Assembly: GCA_030867875.1 (NCBI GenBank)
Contig: JAOWCC010000577.1
Coordinates: 72,969,012-73,033,011, forward strand
Direction: 5' to 3'
DNA: 64,000 nt
From: Actinernus sp. WN-2022
Taxonomy: Eukaryota > Cnidaria > Anthozoa > Actiniaria > Actinernidae
Below are positions 9,831-20,478 of this stretch, piece by piece. Both the position numbers and the translations under genes were made by a program. Positions within the stretch are counted from its first letter, which is position 1. Each line of letters opens with the position of its first letter. The notes below the pieces were generated by a model that was not told where the DNA came from, ran no database searches, and saw only the letters and a list, made by a program, of their open reading frames with translations.

Positions 9831-11220
9831 TAGCTCACTGACCATCCGCAATCGCCCTTAGGGGCTCTATGTTATTCTTTTGTGGCTGCAATATGCCAAT
9901 AGTGAAAACCTTTGTTGATTGTGTGAGCTTACATGTAACTGCCATGCCTGAACCTTATTTTTCGCAGAGTAACACATTATAAACGTGATAAATGCTTGAG
10001 TCGAACTATTCAGGAAATCACGGATAGGAAATGAAAACTGCAGTTCGTTCATGGCGCAAAGTAACCTCAAGCTTTGCTTTTGAATTTTTTCGTGCTGACT
10101 TAAGCTTATAATCATTCAAGTGCAATGAACTGAAACCTCAATTAGCTAAACAAAGAAAGGAAAACAATGGCGTGTTGTACATTATATGGTCGTTGTTGTG
10201 GAGGTTGCCGATGTTACTATGGACGGTATATTTCGAGAAATTTCCATCTCATGACAAAACAAATTACTGCAACGTGTTCCTCAGCTAAATTCGCGTATTG
10301 TGAGTGACAATTTCATGATTCTGACAAAATACATAAATTCGGTAAAACATATTCCTTAGCCCTTTTTCCATCGGCTCTGTGTGGTATTTTAATATTATGA
10401 TTAGGGCTTCCATTTCCATGCAATATTATCACAAGTAGCAGTTATCTGTAGTGAATCAATTATGCGGCTTCCCTGGGACAAACCATAATTATGACAAAAA
10501 TATTCCTAGGTGGCCCGAGTTAAGGCGCATCAGGGCCTCTTGTTTTATATGCAAAAGTTAAATAGTGTACAAACGTCAGTACTAAAGTTCATCTGAAAAG
10601 GATTATGTAAATGTGGGGTTAGCCATTCATGTGAGACAACAATTTCCAAAAGATCGTGCTTCGTGTTTCATCGTGGAACTCCAAACACCTCGAAATAATA
10701 AAAGCAGTCAGCCTGCGGAGTCGTACTTTCCTGCTGTTTCTTGACGTTTGGATCCCTGTTGAAACACTCGCTCGCAATTTGGAAATATTACTTTTTACGC
10801 AACCTGGACGGCCACGGCAACTTCCAGGACGATGACTGAAACAAATTATTGCAGTTATTGTATTTTAAAAGTACAAAATACAATTATAACTACATTTGCA
10901 AATGCACGCCGCAGTCGCCAAAATTTCGAACGTTCCTTGCAAAACACTCCGGTATTCGTTCGGCGTGAACATAACTCTATGCTTATCATATTTTCGAAAA
11001 TATGAATGTGTATGCGATAACAGGCGAATAAAGGAATTGATAAACACCTAATTTCTCTAGAAAACACTTTATTGACGTTGCGGTTGTCATAGCCGTCGCT
11101 GTTCTTGGTGCGGACTGATCAACTTGAGGCCGAGACGTGAGTGCTACGATCAGTACGTCCTTCTCCGAGAAGACGTGAGGTGTAACCATTTGCAGTTCCA
11201 AAACTATATTGTTTCACAAA
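9831..11220. other. No gene recognised; contains repeat 10360-10550
   Basis: 10360-10550 is homologous to 29060-29201 plus 29811-29830 (GGTGGCCC...GTTAAGGC, AGGGCCTCTTGTT) and lacks the G-run/C-run element found there. The remaining sequence has only short ORFs of unremarkable composition. Confidence 0.5.
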
Positions 11221-11268
11221 TTACTTAGTGATTTTAAGACACTGAGTGCCCGGCCGGGGTTTTGAACC
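11221..11268 (-). mobile_element. SINE fragment
   Basis: On the minus strand this matches the tRNA-derived SINE at 63420: a B-box-like GGTTCAAAACCCCGG core, then CACTCAGTGTCTTAAAATCA. Only the B box and the start of the tail remain. Confidence 0.6.
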
Positions 11269-11276
11269 CTCAATTG

Positions 11277-11440
11277 GGGAGCTGCATGGGTGGTGCAGTG
11301 CCTAAAACCGCTCGCCTAACAATGACGCATATTGCGAGTTTGTTGATTCTCACCCATGCTCCGAGGGTTTTACTCCGGCTTCTCCGGTTTTACCCCCTCA
11401 ATATAAATCAACATGTGAGTTGAGCATTGAATGCGGATAA
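11277..11440 (+). mobile_element. tRNA-derived SINE, second family, degenerate
   Basis: GAGCTGCATGGGTGGTGCAG and the tail words GTTTGTTGATTCTCACCCA and CTCCGGTTTTACCCCC match the reverse complement of 20338-20478. The B box has decayed here. It ends where the 66-bp satellite begins. Confidence 0.6.
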
Positions 11441-12558
11441 TATATGAATGTCGTAAGGAGTGTGAGTGGAGTGAGTCTCGCATACATTAGTATATCTTAC
11501 TAGAGAATATATGAATGTAGTAAGGAGTGTGAGTGGAATGAGTCTCGGATACATTAGCATATCTTACTAGAGAATATATGAGTGTAGTAAGGAGTGTGTG
11601 TGGAATGAGTCTCGATACATTAGCATATCTTACTAGATAATATATGAATGTAGTAAGGAATGTGTGTGGAATGAGTCTCGATACATTAGCATATCTTACT
11701 AGATAATATATGAATGTAGTAAGGAGTGTGTGTGGAATGAGTCTCGAAACATTTGCATATCTTACTAGATAATATATGAATGTAGTAAGGAGTGTGTGTG
11801 GAATGAGTCTCGGTACATTAGCATATCTTACTAGACAATATATGAATGTAGTAAGGAGTGTGTGTGGAATGAGTCTCGATACATTAGCATATCTTACTAG
11901 AGAATATATGAATGTAGTAAGGAGTGTGTGTGGAATGAGTCTCGATACATTAGCATATCTTACTAGAGAATATATGAATGTAGTAAGGAGTGTGTGTGGA
12001 ATGAGTCTCGATACATTAGCATATCTTACTAGAACATATATGAATGTAGTAAGGAGTGTGTGTGAAATGAGTCTCGGTACATTAGCATGTCTTACTAGAT
12101 AATATATGAATCTAGTAAGGAGTGTGAGTGGAATGAGTCTCGGTACATTAGCATGTCTTACTAGATAATATATGAATGTAGTAAGGAGTGTGTGTGGAAT
12201 GAGTCTCTGTACATTAGCATGTCTTACTAGATAATATATGAATGTAGTAAGGAGTGTTTGTGGAATGAGTCTCGGTACATTAGCATATCTTACTAGATAA
12301 TACATGAATGTAGTAAGGAGTGTCAGTGGAATGAGTCTCGATACATTATCATGTCTTACTAGATAATATATGAATGTAGTGAGGAGTGTGTGTGGAATGA
12401 GTCTCGATACATTAGCATGTCTTACTAGATAATATATGAATGTAGTGAGGAGTGTGTGTGGAATGAGTCTCGATACATTAGCATGTCTTACTAGATAATA
12501 TATGAATGTAGTGAGGTGTGTGTGTGGAATGAGTCTCGATACATTAGCATATCTTGGT
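11440..12558. repeat. 66-bp tandem satellite, about 17 copies
   Basis: Unit begins GAATGTAGTAAGGAGTGTGT and ends ACTAGATAATATAT; GAATG starts run from 11446 to 12504, giving about 17 units of 66 bp (a few vary by 1 bp). Because 66 is divisible by three, open frames run on both strands: 363 codons minus, 108 plus, each a 22-residue repeat. I consider these by-products rather than genes. Variation is mainly at two sites (TCTCGATAC/TCTCGGTAC and CATATC/CATGTC). Confidence 0.92.
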
Positions 12559-13296
12559 AGAGGCCTAATCAGCCTCATTCATTTGAGGATAAACGAAAGA
12601 TTTAACATTTTAACAGCTAACCGGGAGGCGGTGCATTTCTAGTTTTAGCGAGAAATGACAATTCTGTTCATGGGAATCTAAGTTAGGCCAACTGCAAACA
12701 TGCCTTCAACAAGAGGTCCCGGTATTAAAGGTTTGATTTGCATTTCGCGCGATAAGCAATCAGTAGGTAGCACTCAAGCGGAGCATCACGGAGATGCCAA
12801 CAACGGTTTGGACTGGACATAACATAGCAACTCTACTTTATGGTTATGTCAAAATTTGATAATAGTGTACTTTAAGAATAGTGTTTATTTAGTGAGCCCA
12901 AATTGATTATTTTCTCAATATCTTAGTGAAGTTTGTAGCGACGTTTAGGCAGATGGCCTCGCATAGGAAAATTACATTTTCTCACTGATTCATCCAGTGA
13001 AAATTCATACTATGGAATAGGGCCCTTTTTCCAGTTTAAATTAAACAGAATGAAAGCCCTTAAGCACGAAGTTTCGTTATAAAAGGGCCGTTCTCAGTAT
13101 TCAGCGGAAATGATGTAATACGCGCAACACGACAACTAGCATGGCTACGTTTTTATGCACACTATTTCGCGCGATCCTCGCAAGAATAAATATAACTTTC
13201 TTCTTGTGCACGAGAATAAGTTTTAGTAGAAATATGCCTCCAAGGCGTTGTGCTTTGCCGGCAAGTGTTGAGCGTATATATGATATAATCGCTTTC
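12559..13296. other. No gene recognised
   Basis: Unique-looking AT-rich DNA. The last 215 bp include GGGCCGTTCTCAGTATTCAGCG, matched in inverted orientation at 9165-9218, and lead into the second copy of the segmental duplication at 13297. Confidence 0.45.
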
Positions 13297-14321
13297 GCTG
13301 AATAAACGAACGCACATCAGTAATGGCGGACAGGATTTTACCAGTAAACTCTCCTAAAGTTTCGTGGTTTAACTTACTCATTTGGGAATATATTTTACTA
13401 ATTTGGATATTCCTAACACTGATTTACCTAGTGACACTAAAAAAGTGGCAAATCGAAATGGTAACTTTAACGCGAGGACTGAGGCAGGAAATTTGCTGCG
13501 ACTGATTTAAAGGGTCACTGTTGAACCCCAAATGATCAACGTATTAACTTCCTCATGACGAAAGACAAAATAAACTACTCAGATAAGCAAAGCAATACTG
13601 AGATTAGCAAAGAAAATGTGAGTCAATTTTGCTGAAGGATATCCCAAAGATTCGAGTGGAATTTTGCTGAAGGATGGCCGGCTAAAGATTCGAGTGGATG
13701 AAAAGTAATGCTTCGATCTCTGGGCGTTGTTGTAAGTTGTAGTTTTGTTTTTAATTATTGGAGGTTCAATTCGATTGACAGTGGCCCTTTAATTAAAAAG
13801 GTAACAGGAAACAGAAAACAGCCTGTACGTGATAGGTTTGAATAATATTTCTGTTTCCCATCTTCAAACTAAAGTAAGCCACGCCGACAGCTGTCGCAGA
13901 GACAGACTTGGATTAATAAAGAGGACAACTATTGCACTAGAAACATAACCATCCCATATCACTACCTCATAATATCTCTGCAGTTAAAAGGGCAATAACT
14001 TTCCAAAATTTACTTCATGAAATAGGTTTCTAATTTCCGTTTTCTTCATCTAATAGAGCAAACTTCAGTTCTGAGTCTTTACATTTTGACACATCATCAA
14101 ACATCAATATAACGTTTATTTTCGAAATGAGTGTTACTAAAGAATATACGAAAGCACTTGGAAAAATTAATCTAAACATGGATCGTTCCGTTTCTATCCT
14201 TATAGAAGCGGAAAATATATTGGCTGGTAGTATTTATTTCATTCGTGTTGTGTTATCCATCACTGGAAACGTTTACTTGCGAGCGAAGTAATATTATAGG
14301 ATAAATCAGACTGTTAACTTA

Positions 14322-15467
14322 ATGTTAATCGGTAACAAGAGAAATTCAACAGGAAAAAGTAATCAAGACAGCAGGTGGCGGGCTCAGTGTTGGAGTGCGA
14401 GAAAGGCGATGGGAGATAAACCAAACTGTACGGGTGTCCAAGCTCCCGTGATCCTATCCTTCTCAACAGCGATCATCTCCGCGATATTGTCATTCATTAC
14501 AATTCCAGGAAATCTTCTTGTGTGTTTAGCAGTTTTGATTGATCCTTGTAAAGAGCTACGAACCTCGTTTAACTTTTTCATCGTCAATTTAGCCCTCGCA
14601 GATCTTGCAGTGGGCGCCATTGCGGAGCCACTATCGGCGGTTTACCATGCCAGGGAAGGCCTCCGTTTAGAATTCTCGACAATTCAGAAAGCCCATCATT
14701 ATCTGTACTTTATGACATGCACCGCTTCGGTTCTCAGTCTCGCAGCGCTTACAGCTGAAAGACACTCAGCGGCGACATCAGTGGTGAGCTACAGGGCGCG
14801 AAATGCTTTGAATGCCCAAACCACGAGGCATGTACTCATTGCGGGCGCAGTCTGGACTGCATCGGCATTACTGTCGGGTTTCTATTTCCTGACAGGACCA
14901 TTGCTTCTTTCATTGGTATTTGCAAGCGGTGCAGTGACGGTGACTTTTATTATTTTAACCTTCACGTACCTGCGAATTTACCGAGTCCTAAATCGACGAA
15001 CAAAATCAAAGAATACCCTAAACGAGATCCCGAATAATACATCTAACACAAGAGCAATATTGAGAGAAATCGAGTTTCAGAAAAAAATCACAAATGTCTT
15101 CGCCCTGGTTTTATTGTGTTTTGTATGTTGCTATATTCCTGCCTGGATCTTAATTTATGTCATGAACTTTTGCATACCTTGCACATGCGTGGTGTTACAC
15201 TGGATCAGGGATATACAGTTCTGGTTCGTACTTCTAAATTCTTCTGTCAATCCCTATTTGTACGCATGGAGGATGCCACAGTTTAAAAGAGCGATTTTGG
15301 CAGTTGTTAGGTGTCAGATCCATAGACGGAGCCGGGTCATCGAAGACACTCCAGCACCAACAGCGAAAACTACTGAAATCCCGGCGACGTTTCTTATTAA
15401 TGAAAATACAGATAATATGTTGACTACTTTGGACGAGGCCAGCCGAAGCTTTCCATATAGTACATGA
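14322..15467 (+). CDS. MECA-like class A G protein-coupled receptor, copy 2
   Basis: Intronless 381-residue paralogue of the receptor at 1046-2188. Eight substitutions distinguish them (T13S, Q33K, L34P, V54A, L73I, M121I, K251E, N333I), and a Thr is inserted after residue 350 in the C-tail. All signature positions are intact: GN in TM1, D94 in TM2, ERH at the end of TM3, CYIP in TM6, NPYLY in TM7. Both copies look functional. Four of the eight changes lie outside the membrane core (N-terminal residues 13, 33 and 34, C-tail 333), and K251E reverses charge next to TM6 on the cytoplasmic side, where G protein contacts occur. The sequence upstream of ATG 14322 is open for several codons, but this is the first ATG. 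The ligand is unknown; class A membership is certain and MECA affinity probable. Confidence 0.92.
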   Translation: MLIGNKRNSTGKSNQDSRWRAQCWSARKAMGDKPNCTGVQAPVILSFSTAIISAILSFITIPGNLLVCLAVLIDPCKELRTSFNFFIVNLALADLAVGAIAEPLSAVYHAREGLRLEFSTIQKAHHYLYFMTCTASVLSLAALTAERHSAATSVVSYRARNALNAQTTRHVLIAGAVWTASALLSGFYFLTGPLLLSLVFASGAVTVTFIILTFTYLRIYRVLNRRTKSKNTLNEIPNNTSNTRAILREIEFQKKITNVFALVLLCFVCCYIPAWILIYVMNFCIPCTCVVLHWIRDIQFWFVLLNSSVNPYLYAWRMPQFKRAILAVVRCQIHRRSRVIEDTPAPTAKTTEIPATFLINENTDNMLTTLDEASRSFPYST

Positions 15468-15720
15468 AAGGGCCTACTCGATTTGCTGAAATGCTCTGTG
15501 ACAACAGAGTTTATAATCATATCTTAAAGTAAAAAGAACAAACTTACCCGTATGGTACTAAGTTTTTCTTTGGGGGGTAGGGGGAGAGCAGAAGTACTCA
15601 ACTCTTCCACAGGCGAAAGGCATTTTGAATGTGTTTTTATCAGGATGGAAACGTCGGAATAATGATTTAAAGTAAACACTGACAGATTTATGTCAGGATT
15701 CGTTAATAGATTAATATTTA

Positions 15721-15833
15721 AATAAAACTTAGCTTTAAAACCACAATCACATGTAATCCACAACGAACTTTCTTTCTTTTTCTATCACTATAAGTTGTCA
15801 CAAATGAAATATATGTTTTCATTTGGTAATAAA
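15721..15833 (+). terminator. Candidate polyadenylation signals of GPCR copy 2
   Basis: AATAAA at 15721-15726 and 15828-15833, matching the two signals behind the first receptor gene. Confidence 0.5.
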
Positions 15834-16139
15834 TACATTATTATTATATTATTTCGATTCCGAAACGAACATGTTTAACAATAAATTTTAAGCCCTCGTA
15901 TCATCAACGAAAATTCAGTTTGACATCAAACTGACACCCAACTCGATGACTCGTGTAGAAGAGGACCGCCATTCAAGTTCGTACGAGTTCGTTTCTTTCT
16001 TTGTCTACGACATGCTCCGCAAACGTACTAATTCTAAAAATGTTAATTATTTAGAAAATCATTCAGTTCACAGACACAAAAACTTACCTTTAACGGGACC
16101 TGAAACAATAAAGAATCCGGCTAATCTACATATCGAATA

Positions 16140-16412
16140 GGCCCTTTGCAGCTAACAAATCACTGGAGAGCAAAACATATCTGACTTCATTTATTTAAAG
16201 GCCTTGTACGAGATCGGTAGTGTTATTACCAAAACCTGTTTGTAAATGCTATTTTCCACCTTCAATCGATTGACGATCTTTCTAAAACTGCGTTTTTGAA
16301 GATAGCTTGCTCTCCAGTATTCATGGCAACGCCTTTCCCATGGGGATCACGAGCTCAGTTCATTCGTTAATGAAGTATTATATCATCGTGTGACTGTTAG
16401 CTGCAAGGGGCC
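16140..16412. mobile_element. Complete MITE, 273 bp, TA-flanked
   Basis: Terminal inverted repeats GGCCCTTTGCAGCTAACA and TGTTAGCTGCAAGGGGCC, bracketed by TA on both sides, which suggests a 2-bp TA target duplication as in Tc1/mariner-type elements. Non-coding. This is the reference copy for partial relatives at 2873, 26201 and 28833. Confidence 0.8.
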
Positions 16413-16479
16413 TATTGGTATTTAGATAGCGAACCTAATTACATCAACGAGAAAAAGAGCTATGCGATCAACAGATTTC

Positions 16480-17350
16480 ACCAGCAGTGTGGGTCTGAGA
16501 AAGAAAAAATTTGTATGATAATACTACAGCTGAACATTGAGAAATCGAAGTTCATGACCATTGGTAGCAGCAATAAGTTAAGAAATTTCAAGGATATTGA
16601 GCTTGTGGTTGTGTCACGATCGACTGGGGAGTGTAGTGTATTCGAGTTTAAGTACCTTGGAGTGATCATCAACCAACACTTAACATGGCACAATCATATC
16701 GAGGCGTTACAATCCAAAGTTGCTCAAAGATTGGGGGTTCTGAAGCGTACCAAGCACCTGCTTCCTATCCATAGCAGGAAATTGTACATTTGTACGTCTC
16801 AAATGATCGTGCCAATACTTGAATATGCTAGTATTGTTTCGGGTGATAAAAACAATAAAGTGTTAATGAACTACTCAATCCAAGTCCTTCAAAACAAAGC
16901 AGCGTTCTTCGTCAAGTGAAGCTCTAGATGATCTTAAGTGGTCGAACCTGTTACGTAAAAGGCAATTACAGCGATGCATTTTTATGTATAATACAATGAA
17001 AGATAACTATAACTAAGGGAATAACGCTTCCGTACGAGGTATAAACATTTATAATTATGACATACGTAGAAAGGACAATATAAGAACTATAAAGTCAAAC
17101 ACTAATTGGGGACTATTGAGATCTCAAAATAGTTGCTAAAATGATGGAATACCTTGCCTCTTGAATTAAGAACACTTCCCTCTATAAAGAGTTTTAAAAA
17201 CGCTATTCTGAGTTCTTGGAATAAGTATTAAGGCACTTTTAATTACATACGTATTTTTAATTTTTACTAGCATATACATATTACATTTTATAATACATTT
17301 CATTATATTTGTTTTATTCCTATTTACATCTACGAGTTTACGATATGTTC
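16480..17350 (+). mobile_element. LINE remnant, RT C-terminal half and 3' UTR
   Basis: The frame from 16530 reads LNIEKSKFMTIGSSN, then FKYLGVIINQHLTWHNHIE and LLPIHSRKLYICTSQMIVPI, the thumb and post-RT region of Jockey-group LINEs. After a stop at 16917 homology continues in other frames (DDLKWSNLLRKRQLQRC; NTNWGLLRS), showing frameshifts. It lacks the catalytic YADD region and the endonuclease. The 3' part is AT-rich without a clear terminal repeat. Confidence 0.8.
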
Positions 17351-17559
17351 ACGTATAAAACTCAAAAGAGATGGAAAGCTGGTCCTTCCATTACCGCGAT
17401 CTTGCAAAACTTGAATGGTTTAACATTTTGTTAATCAAAAAAGGGTAAAGGATAAATTGATAATATTGTGGCTAGGTAGCTTTGTGGCCTGTGATTGGTC
17501 AGTTTACGGGCCCCAAATTCAAGCAAAGCTGGTTTTGAAAAGTTTTGAGATATATAATG

Positions 17560-17760
17560 AAGTTATGGCTTCTCGTTTTGTTATCCTTTTTCTCTCCCTT
17601 TTTAACTCGTGGATGCGCGCAATCGCAGAACACGGGGTTATTAGGGTTAGTGCTCCCATTCTCGACCCCAGACCCTTCTCTTATTTCTTACTGCGCATGC
17701 TCGACGAAATCTTAAGGCTCTGGGAAACTCCAAAATTTAGAGTGCCCTGACTGGTGTTTA
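17560..17760. repeat. Dispersed repeat, inverted relative to 30340-30490
   Basis: TCTCGACCCCAGACCCTTCT...CTTACTGCGCATGCTCGACG recurs as reverse complement at 30430-30485. Both copies include a TTTCTTACTGCGCATGC core. No ORF of interest. Confidence 0.6.
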
Positions 17761-18413
17761 ATAACACAATACAGATGACGTGCGCGCGTAATTTGCATTT
17801 GAACTTGAAAGGAAGAAGACAAAATGCGGGCAAACAGGAGTCACGAGCGTGTCTTTTATGTCTGATATTTCGTCAAGTAGCTGGAAAATTTCAATATTAA
17901 GCATTGAAAATCAACAACTATGTAGTAAGTATTCCTTTCTCCTACATTAAATGAGATTGAACTAGTATTTTGAGCATAGAATAACAAATTAGAGTGTGGA
18001 CAGCTTTTCCCTCGATATATCTATTGATCTTGAGCTTCCAGGAGTTATGGAAAACATGTTAACTTTTTTTTTATGGAGACATAATCCAAGAAGTGGCCTT
18101 TCTAGTTGTATATCAACGTGAACTATTGTATTCTGGGGTTAGGGTTCTTCGTATTTCTGACAGCGTATTGTTTTGCTGTAGTTCATTGTTTTGAATTTGA
18201 GGACGTCGATACACCTGGACAGAGCCGAAATTGTGGGAAAGATTCAAGAATATGAATATAAGGAAAACAAACACTCATGTCCACATAAAGTTGGAGCAGG
18301 GGATTCAAATGACTGGTGCATGACACTTAAGAAAACATTTGTATTATGCAGTTATCATTTTATGCAGTTTTAGCAAGGTAGAAATTGATGTATTAATTAA
18401 AAGCTTTACACAT
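17761..18413. other. No gene recognised
   Basis: AT-rich sequence without repeats matching other parts of the window and without a credible ORF. Confidence 0.45.
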
Positions 18414-18472
18414 GCCGCGAGGAGCCGCAAGCACTGAAATTTGGCATGTGGTAAACCGGAGACTGGACTGGA

Positions 18473-18512
18473 CTGGACTAGTAAAACGCGGACTAGTAAA
18501 ACGCGGACTAGT
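18473..18512. repeat. 15-bp tandem repeat in left arm (2-3 copies)
   Basis: Units ACTAGTAAAACGCGG, the complement of the 13-copy array in the right arm (23612-23804). They are preceded by CTGGA repeats, as in the right arm. Confidence 0.85.
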
Positions 18513-18617
18513 AAATGGACTTAAAATAAAGCAATAATTCACGCATTATCCCAATAATGCTAATGTTTCTCTTTATTTAAGTAAATGTTTAGCCGGGTTG
18601 ATCATCCTTGATTGGTT

Positions 18618-18840
18618 TCGGGGAACAAGGGAACATGCCAAAAACTCCGTTTGGAACAGGAAACAGACTAAAAATATTTCGGGGAACAAAGGAACATGAA
18701 TAGAGGTTTTAGGGAACAAGGGAACAATTTCCATTTTTCTAAATGGAAAAAATTGACTGTTTCCCTGGAAAAATGTTTGGGAACAAGGGAACAAAGGTAA
18801 TTTTCGTTGGAAACAAGGAACCCCCTGGGAGACCCTCGTG
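18618..18840. repeat. GGGAACAAGGGAACA repeat insertion in left arm
   Basis: About five spaced copies of GGGAACAAGGGAACA-type words, absent from the opposite arm, which has unrelated DNA at 23367-23513. The two arms have therefore diverged by insertion or replacement. Minus-strand ORFs over this region are repeat translations. Confidence 0.65.
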
Positions 18841-19012
18841 TTATTCCTGTATACATCTTGTATTGATCTTCTCTTAAGTTTGACGGATATTGTTCACGTT
18901 AATTCCAGTTCGCGTTAATTCCGCGTTAATTCCGACACGTTAGCCTGGTTCTGTTCGGAAAATAAGACTTTGTTCTTCTGTGTTTTACGGCCGGAATGAG
19001 AGGAAGCCACAT

Positions 19013-19311
19013 ATGGGTTCTGCAGGAAAAAGAATCAGTGTTTTTGCGTTGTGTAATGCTACTGTCATCAACGGTAAGCAGTCTTCAGTGATATTATAAA
19101 TTGCCAATTGGCGAGTTATTCACCGCAAGAGATATCGATTCCATGCACTGGCATGGCTGGAGTGGTCAAAGAGGAAAGGAATCATTTTACTATCATGACA
19201 AGTTTCAAGTCGATGCTATAGAAGTGCAATGGATTTTATAAGCCGTAGTTTTTGATGAGCCGATGGGCATGATTTGGGAGTTTGTGAAAATTTATGTGAA
19301 CCCACAACAAA
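19013..19311 (+). pseudogene. Possible captured exon fragments inside the long-TIR element
   Basis: ATG at 19013 opens MGSAGKRISVFALCNATVIN, ending at a consensus-like splice donor (ACG|GTAAGC at 19073). A second coding-like stretch, 19098-19311, reads LPIGELFTARDIDSMHW, then RGKESFYYHDKFQVDAIEVQ, an in-frame TAA at 19239, and VFDEPMGMIWEFVKIYVN. Composition is protein-like and the frame resumes after the stop, suggesting a decayed gene. I do not recognise the family. It could be a captured host gene or a relic of the element's own gene. Confidence 0.35.
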
Positions 19312-20337
19312 CAGTCTGAACAACTATAAAGGTAAAATGACAGAATACTGTTACGTTCATTAAAGCAATTTACCAGAGACTTTTTCTGAATTCAAAACTA
19401 AATTAATTATTAAGTTGAAACGTACTGGTACTGCTGTGCAAAAAAATATATATATACATATATAGTAAAAATATTGTAGGGTGCTGGAAGGATTTTGCAA
19501 GAATATAGCCCAAACATTTTGAGACACATTTACACTTGGCTACCACTACCGTATACATGTATGCATTTCAGTGATCTGCTGAGAGGGACAATATTAGAAA
19601 CTTCACATTATAGCAAAGTTATTTTATAAAAAATATTGATTCTAACTATGGAGTGGCAAATTGGAACAATTTGAGTGTTTATAATGCTAAAACAAAAACC
19701 TATAAATTAGTTTTTTTTATAAACAAAGCAGGACAAGTGATTCTAAGTCCCAGCATCTAATTGGTAAGAGAAACATTTAATTAAAGTTGGAAGTATAGTG
19801 GTTTTAATAAAATCAAGGGTACTGTACAGGCTGTTGCTCATTGTCACTGATATTTACTAGCAACACTGTCTAATCTACATGTAAGTTTCAAGGTTAGTGT
19901 ATTCGACTCAATGTACATGTACTGTAAATGAAGGGCTGTGTGTAAAAAGGGTGTAAGTGATTCTTAATCACATTCTAAATTATCCCTTAGAAAACAAAGA
20001 AATTGAAGGAGAATTTGATCAAGAGCCACTTATGCCCTTTTTGCACACAGCCCTTCAAATATACATGATAACTATTCTAAAATAATACAAAAAGTAGGTT
20101 TAAGATAAAACATTTAAGATAATATGCATATCTAGACAAAGAGATACATGTAATATAGAGTACATTGAGTACAGGAAATCATTGTAGCAAATTAAGCTAA
20201 ACAATGTCCACAAATAAGCAATATTCTACTAGCAACAGGTGAAGGTTGTCACGAGATTTTACGCACATTGAAAAAAATCCACACACTAACTACATTCAAT
20301 ATTTACAACTCGCATGTTGATATTTACAGAGGGGGGA

Positions 20338-20478
20338 AAACCGGAGAACAACATTCAAAGCGTGGATGAGAATCAACAAACTGAACTCCCACATAATGGT
20401 GTATATCCGGGATTCGAATCCGAGTCACAATAGTGAGAGGCGAGCACTAATACACGCTGCACCATGCAGCTCTCACAT
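20338..20478 (-). mobile_element. tRNA-derived SINE
   Basis: On the minus strand: GAGCTGCATGGTGCAGCG, an A-box-like segment, then the B box GGATTCGAATCCC, then a tail with GTTTGTTGATTCTCATCCA and CTCCGGTTTTCCCCCC. Related to the degenerate copy at 11277-11440. It lies inside the 5.4-kb element, so it is younger than that element or was carried by it. Confidence 0.75.

Larger units (their letters stand above)
13297..16295. repeat. Segmental duplication, copy 2
   Basis: Aligns to 1-3039 across the GPCR gene and flanks. The offset is 13296 at the left end and drifts by small indels to 13256 at the right. The two copies are in the same orientation, so this is a tandem duplication with a spacer of about 10 kb now filled with transposons and satellites. 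Confidence 0.93.

Noticed and set aside
11487..12578. 363-codon minus-strand ORF with 22-residue repeats
   Set aside because: It is the translation of the 66-bp satellite; no unique N- or C-terminal coding sequence and the opposite strand is equally open.
18573..18856. Minus-strand ORFs LFPCSLVP-like
   Set aside because: Translations of the GGGAACAAGGGAACA repeat.
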